Assembly (NCBI GenBank): GCA_036382855.1
Contig: DASVPO010000006.1
Span: forward strand, 521,616-585,615
Direction: 5' to 3'
Length of the DNA: 64,000 nucleotides
Source of the DNA: DASVTR01 sp036382855
GTDB lineage: Bacteria > Acidobacteriota > Blastocatellia > Pyrinomonadales > Pyrinomonadaceae
The notes beneath the pieces were generated by a model, which saw nothing but the letters and a program-made list of their open reading frames with translations, was not told where the DNA came from and searched no databases. Below are positions 53,125 to 62,528 of the stretch, piece after piece; position 1 is the first letter of the stretch, and each line of letters opens with the position of its first letter. Both the position numbers and the translations under genes were made by a program.

Positions 53125-54393
53125 ATGATGGACCAACTAAACAACAGCAACGAAGCTATGAACGCGGCAACTGAAAGCAGCGGTGCGACCGCGCGACCCG
53201 GTACGGCGACGCAGAGAACAAGCGCAGAGAATAAGCACGCATCGCCTTCTTCCTCCGAGCGTCGTCTCCGTATTTTAATCGTCGCGCCTTCGCTCGGCAT
53301 ACTTGGCGGTCAGGCCGTGCAGGCCACGCGCCTGCTCGCGCGTTTTAGTGAAGAGCCGTCTCTGGAAGTCTCATTTCTGCCGATTAACCCGCGCCTGCCG
53401 GGTTTGTTTGGCAAGTTGCAGAAGATTAAATATGTGCGCACGGTTCTAACATCGCTCGCCTACGTTGCACTCCTGTTATGGCGCGTGCGCTCCTTCGATG
53501 TGATTCACATCTTCTCTGCTTCGTACTTCTCCTTCGTGCTTGCGCCGACGCCCGCCATTCTTATCTCGAAGCTTTACGGCAAGAAGATAGTCTTAAACTA
53601 CAGAAGCGGCCATGCCGAAGGCCACTTGAAACGATACAGGCGCACGGCCATTCCGACAATGCGACTGGCAGACGTGCTGGTCGTGCCTTCCGCCTATCTG
53701 GTCGGAGTGTTCGCGCGCTTCGGCCTTCACGCGCGCTCGATCTACAACTTTGTTGACACCGCGCGTTACCGTTTTCGACGCCGCTCGCCGCTGCAACCAC
53801 ACTTCTTTTCAAACCGTAATTTTGAGCCGCTCTACAACGTCGCGTGCACTCTGCGCGCGTTCAGTATCATCCAGCAGCGTTTTCCCGATGCGACTCTCTT
53901 AGTGGCTGGCGACGGAAGCCAGCGCGCAGAACTCGAACGGCTTGCGCAGGAACTCAATCTTAAGAACACGACCTTCGTCGGGCGCGTCGAGCAATCGCGC
54001 ATGCACGAGCTTTACGAGCGCGCAGACATCTACTTGAACAGCTCAAACATTGATAACATGCCGGGTTCGCTCATCGAGTCGTATGCAGCGGGCCTGCCCG
54101 TCGTTACGACAAACGCGGGCGGCATTCCCTTCATCCTCACACACGAGGAGACGGGACTGATGGTCGAGCGCGGCGACCACGAGGCCATGGCCGCCTGCGC
54201 GATTAGATTGCTGGAAGATGATGCACTCGCCGCGCGGATTGCGTCGAACGCGCTTGCGGCCTGTCGTCAGTATAGTTGGGAAGCCGTGCGCGAGGAATGG
54301 CTCAAGCTCTATTTTGGACTGGCCGATAAAAACGTTGCACGTTTGCCAGCCACTCTCTCGTCACAGGTCGAAGGAGACACCACGAATGTCTAG
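53125..54393 (+). CDS. Family 4 glycosyltransferase
   Basis: The 422-residue protein has a disordered N-terminal tail of about 45 residues, then ILIVAPSLGILGGQAVQATRLLARF and KKIVLNYRSGHAEGHLKRYR. The donor domain has VACTLRAFSIIQQRFPDATLLVAGDGSQR and YLNSSNIDNMPGSLIESYAAGLPVVTTNAGG. It is GT-B, most like GT4. It may be co-expressed with the preceding glycosyltransferase (30-base gap). Confidence 0.91.
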   Translation: MMDQLNNSNEAMNAATESSGATARPGTATQRTSAENKHASPSSSERRLRILIVAPSLGILGGQAVQATRLLARFSEEPSLEVSFLPINPRLPGLFGKLQKIKYVRTVLTSLAYVALLLWRVRSFDVIHIFSASYFSFVLAPTPAILISKLYGKKIVLNYRSGHAEGHLKRYRRTAIPTMRLADVLVVPSAYLVGVFARFGLHARSIYNFVDTARYRFRRRSPLQPHFFSNRNFEPLYNVACTLRAFSIIQQRFPDATLLVAGDGSQRAELERLAQELNLKNTTFVGRVEQSRMHELYERADIYLNSSNIDNMPGSLIESYAAGLPVVTTNAGGIPFILTHEETGLMVERGDHEAMAACAIRLLEDDALAARIASNALAACRQYSWEAVREEWLKLYFGLADKNVARLPATLSSQVEGDTTNV

Positions 54394-54445
54394 CGCGATG
54401 CCGTTAGCGTGAAGATAGCGAAGCATGTTTTTGAAACGCACTTGA

Positions 54446-56935
54446 ATGATTAAGCTGCTGCGAAAATTGAAGGGACGAAGCCTGACGGAGCTACGCGTGC
54501 GCGGCACGCAGGCCGCAGCTTTGCTTGCCGAGCGTGCGAAATTGTCTCCGCAGTCGCGCGTGCCGGAAGATGCCGCCTTCTTTGCGTTGCTTGATGCCTC
54601 ACGTTTCCAACCCGCGCCGCTCTCGCCCGAAATTTTGCTCGCGCATTTTCGCTCACGCGCGTCTACCAATTTCTTTCCGGCTTTCGGCTCGCCCGATGAA
54701 ACGCGCGCCGTCTTGCGCAGTCGCTTTGGCGGGCAAGCGAGAGAGTTATTAATTGAACGCGCAGAACGCATCGTCTCGGGTCGTTTCAGCCTGCTCGGCT
54801 TGCATGAACTCGACTTCGGCAACCCGCTCGATTGGCAACTCGAACCCGTGTCCGGCAAAAAATCGCCGCTCGTGCATTGGAGCCGGATTGATTACCTGAA
54901 TGCGGCGGTGGCGGGCGACAAGAAGATAACGTGGGAGTTGAACCGGCAGCAGTATTTTCAAGTGCTGGGCCGTGCCTACTGGCACACTGGCGACGAGCGT
55001 TACGGCGAAACTTTCGCGCGCCATCTCAATGCATGGATGGACGGCAATCCGCCCAAGCTCGGAATCAACTGGGCCAGCAGCCTTGAAGTCGCGCTGCGCG
55101 CTATCTCCTGGCTCTGGTCGCTCCACTTCTTCAAAGATTCGCCGCATCTTTCGCCCGCTCTCTTTCTACGCGCGCTGAAGTTTCTCTACCTTCATGCGCG
55201 CCATCTGGAAACCTATCTCTCGACCTACTTCAGCCCGAACACTCATTTGACGGGCGAAGCGCTGGGCCTGTTTTATCTAGGCACGCTGCTCCCTGAGTTT
55301 CGCCGTGCGGAACGTTGGCGCAACATCGGCCGCAGCATCCTGCTCCAACAACTTGAGCGACACATCCGGCCCGACGGCGTCTACTTCGAACAGACGAGCT
55401 ACTACCATCGCTACACGACAGACTTCTACACACACTTTCTGCTCCTGCTCCGGGCCGCTGCCGCGCCGCGCGAAGCCGCCCTCGAAGAGAAGCTTGCGGC
55501 CTTGCTCGACCACCTGATGCATCTCACTCGCCCAGACGGGACGACGCCACTATTCGGAGATGACGACGGCGGCCGCCTCGCCTGGCTCGACGAACGTGCG
55601 CCCGACGACTTTCGCTCAACGCTCGCCACCGGCGCAGCTATCTTCAAGCGTCCTGATTATAAGTTCGTCGCCAGCGAAGCGACGGAAGAGACGCTGTGGC
55701 TCACCGGCGCGGAAGGCTTGCGTGCGTTCGACGCTCTCTGCGCTGCCTCGCCCGCCGGAGATTCGCACGCTTTCGCAGACGGTGGCTACTACGTCATGCG
55801 TGATGGCTGGACCAGCGAGAGCAACTACCTGCTCCTAGACTGCGGGCCGCACGGCACTCTCAACGGCGCACACGCGCACGCCGATGCGCTCTCAATCATC
55901 GCCGCTTCCATGCACGGCCGCACCACGCTCGTTGATTCCGGCACGTACACTTATACGGGTTCGGCCGCGCTCCGCGATCAATTCCGCGCGACCGCAGCGC
56001 ACAACACGCTCACAATTGACGGCGCATCATCGTCTGTCATGGAAGGCCCGTTCCGCTGGCAGCAGATGGCGCGCGCAACGTGCCGGAAGTGGCTCAGTCG
56101 CCCGCGTTTCGATTTCTTCGAGGGCGAGCACGACGGTTACTTACGACTGCCTGCGCCGGCCAAACACCTGCGCAGCGTCCTATTCCTCAAAGGCGACTAC
56201 TGGATCGTCCTCGACCGTGTAGAGACCTCCGGCGCGCACGACTACCAGCTTAACTTTCATTTTGCTCCGCAATGTGCTCCCTTAATTGACACGCAGGATG
56301 GGAGCTCTTTCGTGCGTGAAGAGAGCGACAGCGCCGCCAGTTTCAATCTCTACGCTTTCGCATGCGCGGGCGCTTGGCGCAGACACGAAGAGTTAATCTC
56401 AAACTGCTACGGCTCATCAATGCCTGCTCCCGTCTGCACGTTTGACTTCAGCGGCGAAGCAGAGGAAGTCGTCACGCTGCTGTTGCCGCGCGCGGCGTCT
56501 GCGGCGCTGGTTTCGGCGCGGGAGATTGAAGCAATCGGCGGGCGTGCCTTCGAGTTGACGCAGGGCGCAACGCGCGACTATCTATTGCTCCGTGCAGACG
56601 ATGCGACTGCAATTGAAACCCCGCCCTTCGCCTCCGATTTTAGTTGGACGTGGCTGCGCTTTCGTGGCGACCGGGTTGAGCCGGAAGAGTTGATTGGCAT
56701 TGACGGTCGTACTTTTCGTCTCGCCAATCGAGAAATAGTTCGCTCTTTAACACACACTGGCTACGTGTCTGCGCGGCGCGCGGGCGAAGAGTTGATTGTT
56801 GAAACGGACGCGGGCGCAGACTTCTTCATCGCGCCGCTCGGAGCGCAAAGCTTCGTCGTCAACGGCACGCAGAGGCTTGCGCCACAAATGGATGAACAGA
56901 GAGGGGAGTTTATTTTAGCCTCGACAGGCGAATAA
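54446..56935 (+). CDS. Heparinase II/III and alginate-lyase-like protein without visible signal peptide
   Basis: The 829-residue protein has an N-terminal alpha-toroid with FSPNTHLTGEALGLFYLGTLLPEF and FEQTSYYHRYTTDFYTHFLLL. A beta-sandwich domain follows with DCGPHGTLNGAHAHADALSI, the His and Asp motif of heparinase II/III and PL12/15/17 lyases. This architecture occurs in many exopolysaccharide loci, where it could trim or edit the polymer by beta-elimination at uronic acids. The N-terminus (MIKLLRKLKGRSLTELRVRG) lacks a hydrophobic export signal, so it may act in the cytoplasm or be exported by another route. AlgD at 61196 offers a uronic acid for such a substrate. Confidence 0.88.
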   Translation: MIKLLRKLKGRSLTELRVRGTQAAALLAERAKLSPQSRVPEDAAFFALLDASRFQPAPLSPEILLAHFRSRASTNFFPAFGSPDETRAVLRSRFGGQARELLIERAERIVSGRFSLLGLHELDFGNPLDWQLEPVSGKKSPLVHWSRIDYLNAAVAGDKKITWELNRQQYFQVLGRAYWHTGDERYGETFARHLNAWMDGNPPKLGINWASSLEVALRAISWLWSLHFFKDSPHLSPALFLRALKFLYLHARHLETYLSTYFSPNTHLTGEALGLFYLGTLLPEFRRAERWRNIGRSILLQQLERHIRPDGVYFEQTSYYHRYTTDFYTHFLLLLRAAAAPREAALEEKLAALLDHLMHLTRPDGTTPLFGDDDGGRLAWLDERAPDDFRSTLATGAAIFKRPDYKFVASEATEETLWLTGAEGLRAFDALCAASPAGDSHAFADGGYYVMRDGWTSESNYLLLDCGPHGTLNGAHAHADALSIIAASMHGRTTLVDSGTYTYTGSAALRDQFRATAAHNTLTIDGASSSVMEGPFRWQQMARATCRKWLSRPRFDFFEGEHDGYLRLPAPAKHLRSVLFLKGDYWIVLDRVETSGAHDYQLNFHFAPQCAPLIDTQDGSSFVREESDSAASFNLYAFACAGAWRRHEELISNCYGSSMPAPVCTFDFSGEAEEVVTLLLPRAASAALVSAREIEAIGGRAFELTQGATRDYLLLRADDATAIETPPFASDFSWTWLRFRGDRVEPEELIGIDGRTFRLANREIVRSLTHTGYVSARRAGEELIVETDAGADFFIAPLGAQSFVVNGTQRLAPQMDEQRGEFILASTGE

Positions 56936-56942
56936 CCTGCGC

Positions 56943-56960
56943 TTGGTCGTTCTCGACCAA
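56943..56960 (+). terminator. Small hairpin TTGGTCG-TTCT-CGACCAA
   Basis: Perfect seven-base arms with a four-base loop occur eight bases after the heparinase-like gene and 48 bases before the next amidotransferase. There is no T-run, so it may be a 3'-end stabiliser more than a terminator. Confidence 0.4.
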
Positions 56961-57007
56961 ACGCTGACGGTTTATCGCTCGTCCTTATTCTACCGGCTGT
57001 AAATATC

Positions 57008-58999
57008 ATGTGCGGAATTAACGGAATCGCATATTCACATCGCGCGCCCGAAGGACGCGTGGATAGAGATGACCTCGCGAGGATGCGCGATGTGATTACG
57101 CATCGCGGGCCGGATGACAGCGGGCTGCTCGTTGATGGGCCAATCGGCCTCGGTCATCGCCGCCTGTCAATCGTTGACGTGAGCGCCGGTCATCAACCGA
57201 TGACCAACGAAGACGAATCCTTGCACATCATCTATAACGGCGAAATCTATAACCACGCCGAACACCGGCCGATGCTCGAAGAGCGCGGCCATCGCTACCG
57301 CACACACTGCGACACGGAAACCATCCTCCATCTTTACGAAGAGCACGGCAGGGCTTGCGTCAATCACCTGCGCGGGATGTTTGCCTTCGCCATCTGGAAT
57401 CAGCGAAAGCGCGAGTTGTTCATCGCACGCGACCGTCTAGGCGTCAAACCGCTCTACTACGTTCACCGCCCTGACGGCTCGCTCTTCTTCGCCTCCGAGA
57501 TTAAAGCGCTGCTTGAGGTGCGCGCCGTGCGGCCTGAGATTAACTATCGCGCTCTGCCCGATTATCTTGCGAATCATGGAACGTCAGCCGAAGAGACGCT
57601 CTTCGCAGACGTTAAACGACTGCTCCCCGGCCACACCCTCCTGTGGAAAGAGGACGGGCGCATCTCGATTGAAAAATACTGGGATCTGCCCTTCGATGCT
57701 GACGCGGGAGAGGACGACGACGGAGCACGCTCGCCCCGTCGCAGCGACGCGGATTACATAGCCGAATGGTCGGAGCTTTTCCACCAGTCAGTGAAGATGC
57801 GGTTGATGGCTGATGTGCCGCTCGGCATGTTTCTGTCAGGTGGCATTGATTCGTCGGCCATTGCCGCCGCGATGAGCGGAATGGTCTCCGAGCCTATCAA
57901 GACTTTCTCGGTCGCTTTCCAGGAGCGCGAGGCAAACGAGCTTGAGTATGCGCGGCTCGTCGCCAAAGCCTTTAAGACAGACCACCACGAGGTCGTCGTC
58001 ACACCCGGAGACTTTTTCGGCGCGCTGCCGCGACTCATCTGGCATGAGGATGAGCCGCTCGCACATCCTAGCAGCGTCGCTCTCTACTTCGTTTCACGCC
58101 TCGCCTCGCAGCACGTCAAAGTAGTGCTCACGGGCGAGGGCAGCGACGAGATGCTCGGCGGCTACGAGCGTTACTACAAGACGATTTACAATCTCGCGCT
58201 CGCGCCCGCTTATCAAAAAATGACGGGCGAGCGTTTGCGGCGTGCCATCAGCCGCCGGATTGAAAGCCTCCCGCTCGATTCAAAGATGAGGCACAAGCTG
58301 CGGCGCACGTTTCTCTGCCTTCCGCCCGATATTGAAAGCCTCTACTTCGACAATTTCGCGGTCTTCACACGCGCCATGCAGGGCGACCTGCTCGCACCCG
58401 GAGCACGCGAGCGCGCAGGAGGTGGAGCTATCGAACCCTACGGCGACATGCTGCGCTACTTTGAGACTGGCAACAAGCGCTCGCTGCTCAACCGTATGCT
58501 CTATGCCGACACGAAAACTTACCTGCAAGAGTTGCTGATGAAGCAGGACCAGATGAGCATGGCCGCTTCGATTGAAAGCCGCGTGCCGTTTCTGGACCAC
58601 AAGCTGGTGGAGTTTTCCGCACGCCTGCCAGACCATCTGAAACTGCGGCGCGGCTGGACGACCAAGTATATCCTGCGGCAAAGCATGAAGAATGTGCTGC
58701 CTGCGCCCATTCTCTCGCGTAAGAAAATGGGATTTCCCGTTCCCGTCGGCACATGGTTTCGCGGGCCGTATCGAAACGTCGTTGACGAATACGTCTTAAG
58801 CGAGCGCGCCGCCTCGCGCGGCATCTTCGCGCCAGCCTACGTGCGCGAGTTAGTGGCCCGTCATCAGGCAGGCGAGAATCACACGGAGCGTTTGTGGTCT
58901 CTGGTCAATGTCGAAATCTGGCTGCGGCGGTTTATGGATGGCGAAGCAGCGCCGGAAGAGCGGCAGCCGAGTCTGGCAGAGACGGTCGGCGTCGCATAA
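57008..58999 (+). CDS. asnB: Asparagine-synthase-like glutamine amidotransferase, copy 4
   Basis: The 663-residue protein begins MCGING (Cys2). It has RHRGPDDSG and YNGEIYNHAEHRPMLEERGH, in which the usual Tyr-Arg-Glu-Leu stretch is changed. The SGGIDSS motif is at 277-283, then LTGEGSDEMLGGYERYYK, where copies 1-3 have GDGGDE or GDGGDD. These differences place it in another branch (the exosortase/EPS-type amidotransferase branch in my recollection). It sits between the heparinase-like gene and a methyltransferase. Confidence 0.93.
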   Translation: MCGINGIAYSHRAPEGRVDRDDLARMRDVITHRGPDDSGLLVDGPIGLGHRRLSIVDVSAGHQPMTNEDESLHIIYNGEIYNHAEHRPMLEERGHRYRTHCDTETILHLYEEHGRACVNHLRGMFAFAIWNQRKRELFIARDRLGVKPLYYVHRPDGSLFFASEIKALLEVRAVRPEINYRALPDYLANHGTSAEETLFADVKRLLPGHTLLWKEDGRISIEKYWDLPFDADAGEDDDGARSPRRSDADYIAEWSELFHQSVKMRLMADVPLGMFLSGGIDSSAIAAAMSGMVSEPIKTFSVAFQEREANELEYARLVAKAFKTDHHEVVVTPGDFFGALPRLIWHEDEPLAHPSSVALYFVSRLASQHVKVVLTGEGSDEMLGGYERYYKTIYNLALAPAYQKMTGERLRRAISRRIESLPLDSKMRHKLRRTFLCLPPDIESLYFDNFAVFTRAMQGDLLAPGARERAGGGAIEPYGDMLRYFETGNKRSLLNRMLYADTKTYLQELLMKQDQMSMAASIESRVPFLDHKLVEFSARLPDHLKLRRGWTTKYILRQSMKNVLPAPILSRKKMGFPVPVGTWFRGPYRNVVDEYVLSERAASRGIFAPAYVRELVARHQAGENHTERLWSLVNVEIWLRRFMDGEAAPEERQPSLAETVGVA

Positions 59000-59040
59000 G
59001 CGTTCGGTCGTGTAGCAGCGAAGCAAGCAAATCTAGAGGG

Positions 59041-59826
59041 ATGAAAACTGTGGGGATTATCGGTGGCAACATCGGGTACAGGCTGTTAAGAAGACTGAGC
59101 CCTAATGGCGAAAACGACTACTGCGCCAGCGGCGTGCCCGAAATCTATCAAAACCGCAGCAAGCTCGAAGTGCTCTTCGGGCCGGAGATATGGGATGAGT
59201 TGGCTGGCAAAGTCGTGCTCGACTTCGGCTGCGGCTGGGGCGGGGAAGTCATTGACATCGCACAGCACGGTGCAGAGAAGGTCATCGGATTAGATTTGAG
59301 AGAGAGCGTTCTTCAGGATGCGCGGCGCGCGGCCGAGGAAGCAAACGTCGCAGAGCGTTGTGTCTTCACGACGAAGACGGACGAGCGCGTTGACGTTGTG
59401 CTGTCGCTCGATGCCTTCGAGCATTTCGAAGACCCTGCCGGAATCCTACGCATCATGCGCGGGCTGATTAAAGATAATGGACGCGCCATCATCATGTTTG
59501 GCCCGACGTGGTATCACCCCATCGGCGGCCACTCGTTCTCCGTGTTTCCGTGGGCCCATCTGGTCTTCACCGAAAAGGCGCTGCTCCGTTGGCGCGCAGA
59601 CTGGTCAAACGACGGTGCGACACGCTTCGGTGAAGTTGACGGCGGACTGAATCAAATGACTATCAGCCGCTTCGAGCAACTTGTGGCCGAGAGCGACTTC
59701 GAGTTTGAGACGTTCGAGGCCGTTCCCATCAGAAAACTGCGACGGCTGCACAATCGTTTGACGCGCGAATTTTTCTCTTCGATTGTTCGCTGCCGCCTCG
59801 TGCCGCGCAAGCGGAGCGGCAATTGA
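59041..59826 (+). CDS. Class I SAM-dependent methyltransferase
   Basis: The 261-residue protein has motif I VVLDFGCGWGGEVIDIAQHGAEKV and VVLSLDAFEHFEDPAGILRIMR as post-I block. The start at ATG 59041 is placed after the preceding gene's stop; a frame extending into the amidotransferase (from 58894) is open but gives non-family sequence. An AGAGGG directly abuts the ATG. It is followed by the hairpin at 59844. It is the fourth methyltransferase in the window, so the polymer is probably methylated in several places. Confidence 0.85.
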   Translation: MKTVGIIGGNIGYRLLRRLSPNGENDYCASGVPEIYQNRSKLEVLFGPEIWDELAGKVVLDFGCGWGGEVIDIAQHGAEKVIGLDLRESVLQDARRAAEEANVAERCVFTTKTDERVDVVLSLDAFEHFEDPAGILRIMRGLIKDNGRAIIMFGPTWYHPIGGHSFSVFPWAHLVFTEKALLRWRADWSNDGATRFGEVDGGLNQMTISRFEQLVAESDFEFETFEAVPIRKLRRLHNRLTREFFSSIVRCRLVPRKRSGN

Positions 59827-59843
59827 CGTGACATAAATTATTA

Positions 59844-59874
59844 AAGCGGCCGGACAGCACACGAGCGGCCGCTT
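59844..59874 (+). terminator. GC-rich hairpin after the methyltransferase
   Basis: AAGCGGCCG (59844-59852) pairs with CGGCCGCTT (59866-59874) across a 13-base loop; no clear T-run follows (TGCTTC). It may attenuate readthrough into the TTG-started glycosyltransferase at 59905. Confidence 0.4.
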
Positions 59875-59904
59875 GCTTCAAAAACACACGAATCAGAAAA
59901 CCAC

Positions 59905-61164
59905 TTGCGTATCCTCTGGCTCAAAACAGAACTGCTGCATCCCGTTGATAAGGGCGGGAAGATCCGCACCTATCACATGCTGAAGGCGCTCAGGCGCGAG
60001 CATCACGTGACGTATCTGACGCTCGACGATGGAAGCGCCGCAAAGGACGCGCCCGCGCTCGCCACGGAATATACACACGAACTGGTGCGCGTCCCGCACA
60101 GCGTCCGTGCCAAATTCTCCGCCGGGTTTTATGCCGAACTGGCCTCGAATCTGGTCTCTCCTTTGCCTTACTTTATGAAGAAGTACGAATCAAAGGGGAT
60201 GCGTCGCGAGATTGAGGCTCGCGCGCGTGCAGGAGAGTTTGACGTGCTCGTCTGCGATTTTCTTCAACCGAGCGTTAACGTCCCAGACCGCTTGCCTTTT
60301 GCCACTGTGCTCTTCCAGCACAACGTAGAGGCTATGATCTGGAAGCGCCATTATGAAGTGCAGCGAAACCCTTTGAAGAAAGCTTACCTCTACGGGCAGT
60401 GGCGCAAGAGTTTTGCCTACGAGCGTCGCGCGTGCCGTCGCTTCGATATGGTCGTCGCCGTTTCGCGCGAAGACGCGGAGACGATGCGCAGCGATTATGA
60501 TGTAGAGTGTGTCGCGGACGTTCCGACCGGCGTTGACACGGATTACTTTCGCCCCGGTGCACACGGTAACGGCCACGACGCCGGTGCTAACGGACAAAGA
60601 GCGCACAATCTCGTCTTCACAGGCTCTATGGACTGGCTGCCGAATGAGGATGCGATACAGTTTTTCACGCGCGAGATTATGCCGATTGTGAGAAGAAGCG
60701 TGCCGGACGTGACGCTGACGGTCGTCGGGCGTAAGCCCTACGCGAGCCTGCTTGAGTTGAGCAAGCGCGATTCATCTATCATCGTCACAGGACGCGTTGA
60801 AGACGTGCGCCCCTTCATGGAGCAGGCCGCTGCTTACGTTGTGCCTATCCGTGTGGGCGGCGGCACGCGGCTTAAAATCTACGAGGCGATGGCGATGGAG
60901 CGGCCCATCGTCTCGACCACCATCGGCGCAGAGGGCCTGCCCGTGCGCAATGAGTCGCACCTGCTTCTCGCCGATACGCCGCAAGCCTTTGCCGCGGCGG
61001 TCGTGCGCGTGTTGACGGACAAGAAGCTGGCGCGCACGCTTTCCGAGAGCGCAGCGCAGTTGGTCAGAGAAGAGTTTGGCTGGGGAAAGGTGGCGGCCGC
61101 GTTCGCGGATATTTGCAGCGCTGCCATAGTCCGCAAAGAGTCTGGCCTTTCATCCGAAGCTTGA
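59905..61164 (+). CDS. Family 4-like glycosyltransferase (PEP-CTERM/EpsH-associated type)
   Basis: The 419-residue GT-B protein begins RILWLKTELLHPVDKGGKIRTYHMLKAL, like the sugar transferases found beside exosortase loci (stp1-type). It has FQHNVEAMIWKRHYEVQRNP, VFTGSMDWLPNEDAIQFFTREI and RVGGGTRLKIYEAMAMERPIVSTTIGAEGL, the donor motif. The start is TTG at 59905; the conserved N-terminus begins immediately, which supports it. No exosortase or PEP-CTERM protein is in the window. Confidence 0.9.
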   Translation: MRILWLKTELLHPVDKGGKIRTYHMLKALRREHHVTYLTLDDGSAAKDAPALATEYTHELVRVPHSVRAKFSAGFYAELASNLVSPLPYFMKKYESKGMRREIEARARAGEFDVLVCDFLQPSVNVPDRLPFATVLFQHNVEAMIWKRHYEVQRNPLKKAYLYGQWRKSFAYERRACRRFDMVVAVSREDAETMRSDYDVECVADVPTGVDTDYFRPGAHGNGHDAGANGQRAHNLVFTGSMDWLPNEDAIQFFTREIMPIVRRSVPDVTLTVVGRKPYASLLELSKRDSSIIVTGRVEDVRPFMEQAAAYVVPIRVGGGTRLKIYEAMAMERPIVSTTIGAEGLPVRNESHLLLADTPQAFAAAVVRVLTDKKLARTLSESAAQLVREEFGWGKVAAAFADICSAAIVRKESGLSSEA

Positions 61165-61195
61165 GGCGTGTCGAATTGAAGAGGAGTCTGTGAGC

Positions 61196-62509
61196 ATGGA
61201 TTTAAGTGTTTTCGGTCTGGGTTATGTAGGCTGTGTGTCGGCCGCCTGTTTTGCCAGAGAGGGGCACAGGGTGGTCGGCGTTGACCCGAACGCGACGAAG
61301 GTCGGAATCATCAACGGAGGCAAAAGCCCGATAGTCGAGGCCGGGATTAACGAGTTGATTGGCGAGGTAGTTGCAGCCGGGCGTCTTCGTGCGACGACGG
61401 ACGCGGTTGATGCTGTCAACAATTCTGAGATCTCGCTCATCTGCGTCGGCACGCCGAGCAATACTAACGGGAGCCTCGACCTGACTTACGTTAAGCGCGT
61501 CTGCCAGCAACTCGGCGCGGCCCTTGAATCGAAGACCGATTATCACACCATAGTCGTGCGCAGCACGATGCTGCCGGGCACAATCGAGAGCGCCGTTATC
61601 CCCGTTCTCGAAGTCTATTCGGGCAAGAAAGCGGGCCGCGATTTCGGCATCTGCATCAACCCGGAATTTTTGCGCGAGGGCACATCGCTCAAAGATTTCT
61701 ATGCGCCGCCGTTCACCTTAATCGGCGCTGACGAAGAGGAAACGGCGATGCGCGTGCGCCGCCTTTATGCGGGCATTGAAGCGCCGCTCTACGTTGTGCC
61801 CGTTAAGGCCGCAGAGATGGTTAAGTATGCGTGCAACTGTTTTCACGCGCTCAAGGTTTCGTTTGCCAACGAAATCGGAAACATCTGCAAAGGGCTCGCG
61901 ATTGACAGCCATCAGGTGATGGACGTTTTCTGTCAGGATACAAAGCTCAATCTTTCGCCCTACTACTTGAAACCCGGCTTCGCTTTCGGAGGCTCGTGCC
62001 TGCCCAAAGACCTGCGCGCTCTCGGCTACAAAGCGAAAGAACTGGATGTGGAGACGCCTGTGCTCTCCGCTGTGCTTCAGAGCAATCGCAGGCAGATTGA
62101 ACGCGCGCTTGCGATGGTCTTGGCGACGGGAAGCAAGCGCATCGGCGTGCTCGGCTTCAGCTTCAAGGCGGGCACGGATGATTTGCGCGAATCGCCCATG
62201 GTCTCGCTGATAGAGATGCTGATTGGTAAAGGCATGCAGCTTTCCATCTACGACCGCGACGTGTCGCTGGCGCGACTGTTCGGCGCAAACAAGGAGTATA
62301 TCGAGCGCGAGATTCCACACATTTCGCAGCTCATGCGCGACAGCATCAAGGATGTTCTGGACAGTTCGGACGTTTTGATTATCGGAAATAAGGCCGAAGA
62401 GTTTCGCCAGATTGAAGAGAGCTTGCGCGACGGGCAAATTGTGATTGACCTCGTGCGCCTGTTTGGCGCGCGCACCTCCGATGAGACGTATAGAGGCATC
62501 TGCTGGTAA
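61196..62509 (+). CDS. algD: GDP-mannose 6-dehydrogenase
   Basis: The 437-residue protein matches AlgD throughout. It has SVFGLGYVGCVSAACFAREGH, the AlgD-like ICVGTPSNTNGSLDLTY and INPEFLREGTSLKD. The catalytic cysteine is Cys268 in FAFGGSCLPKDLRAL (the same number as in Pseudomonas AlgD), then FSFKAGTDDLRESP, and the C-terminal GICW shared with AlgD. It oxidises GDP-mannose twice to GDP-mannuronic acid using NAD. The ATG at 61196 has GAGGAG nine bases upstream; the GTG at 61190 is too near that site. The gene signals a mannuronate-containing polymer. Confidence 0.94.
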   Translation: MDLSVFGLGYVGCVSAACFAREGHRVVGVDPNATKVGIINGGKSPIVEAGINELIGEVVAAGRLRATTDAVDAVNNSEISLICVGTPSNTNGSLDLTYVKRVCQQLGAALESKTDYHTIVVRSTMLPGTIESAVIPVLEVYSGKKAGRDFGICINPEFLREGTSLKDFYAPPFTLIGADEEETAMRVRRLYAGIEAPLYVVPVKAAEMVKYACNCFHALKVSFANEIGNICKGLAIDSHQVMDVFCQDTKLNLSPYYLKPGFAFGGSCLPKDLRALGYKAKELDVETPVLSAVLQSNRRQIERALAMVLATGSKRIGVLGFSFKAGTDDLRESPMVSLIEMLIGKGMQLSIYDRDVSLARLFGANKEYIEREIPHISQLMRDSIKDVLDSSDVLIIGNKAEEFRQIEESLRDGQIVIDLVRLFGARTSDETYRGICW

Positions 62510-62528
62510 CGCGCGGTCAGAAGTTGCA

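Noticed and set aside
58894..59040. N-terminal extension of the methyltransferase into the preceding amidotransferase gene
   Set aside because: It overlaps coding sequence of the amidotransferase and matches no family. The ATG at 59041 fits the methyltransferase.
59905..61164. Exosortase/PEP-CTERM system, suggested by the transferase type, the amidotransferases and the heparinase-like protein
   Set aside because: No exosortase-like membrane protein and no PEP-CTERM tail is visible in the window. The system may lie outside or be absent.
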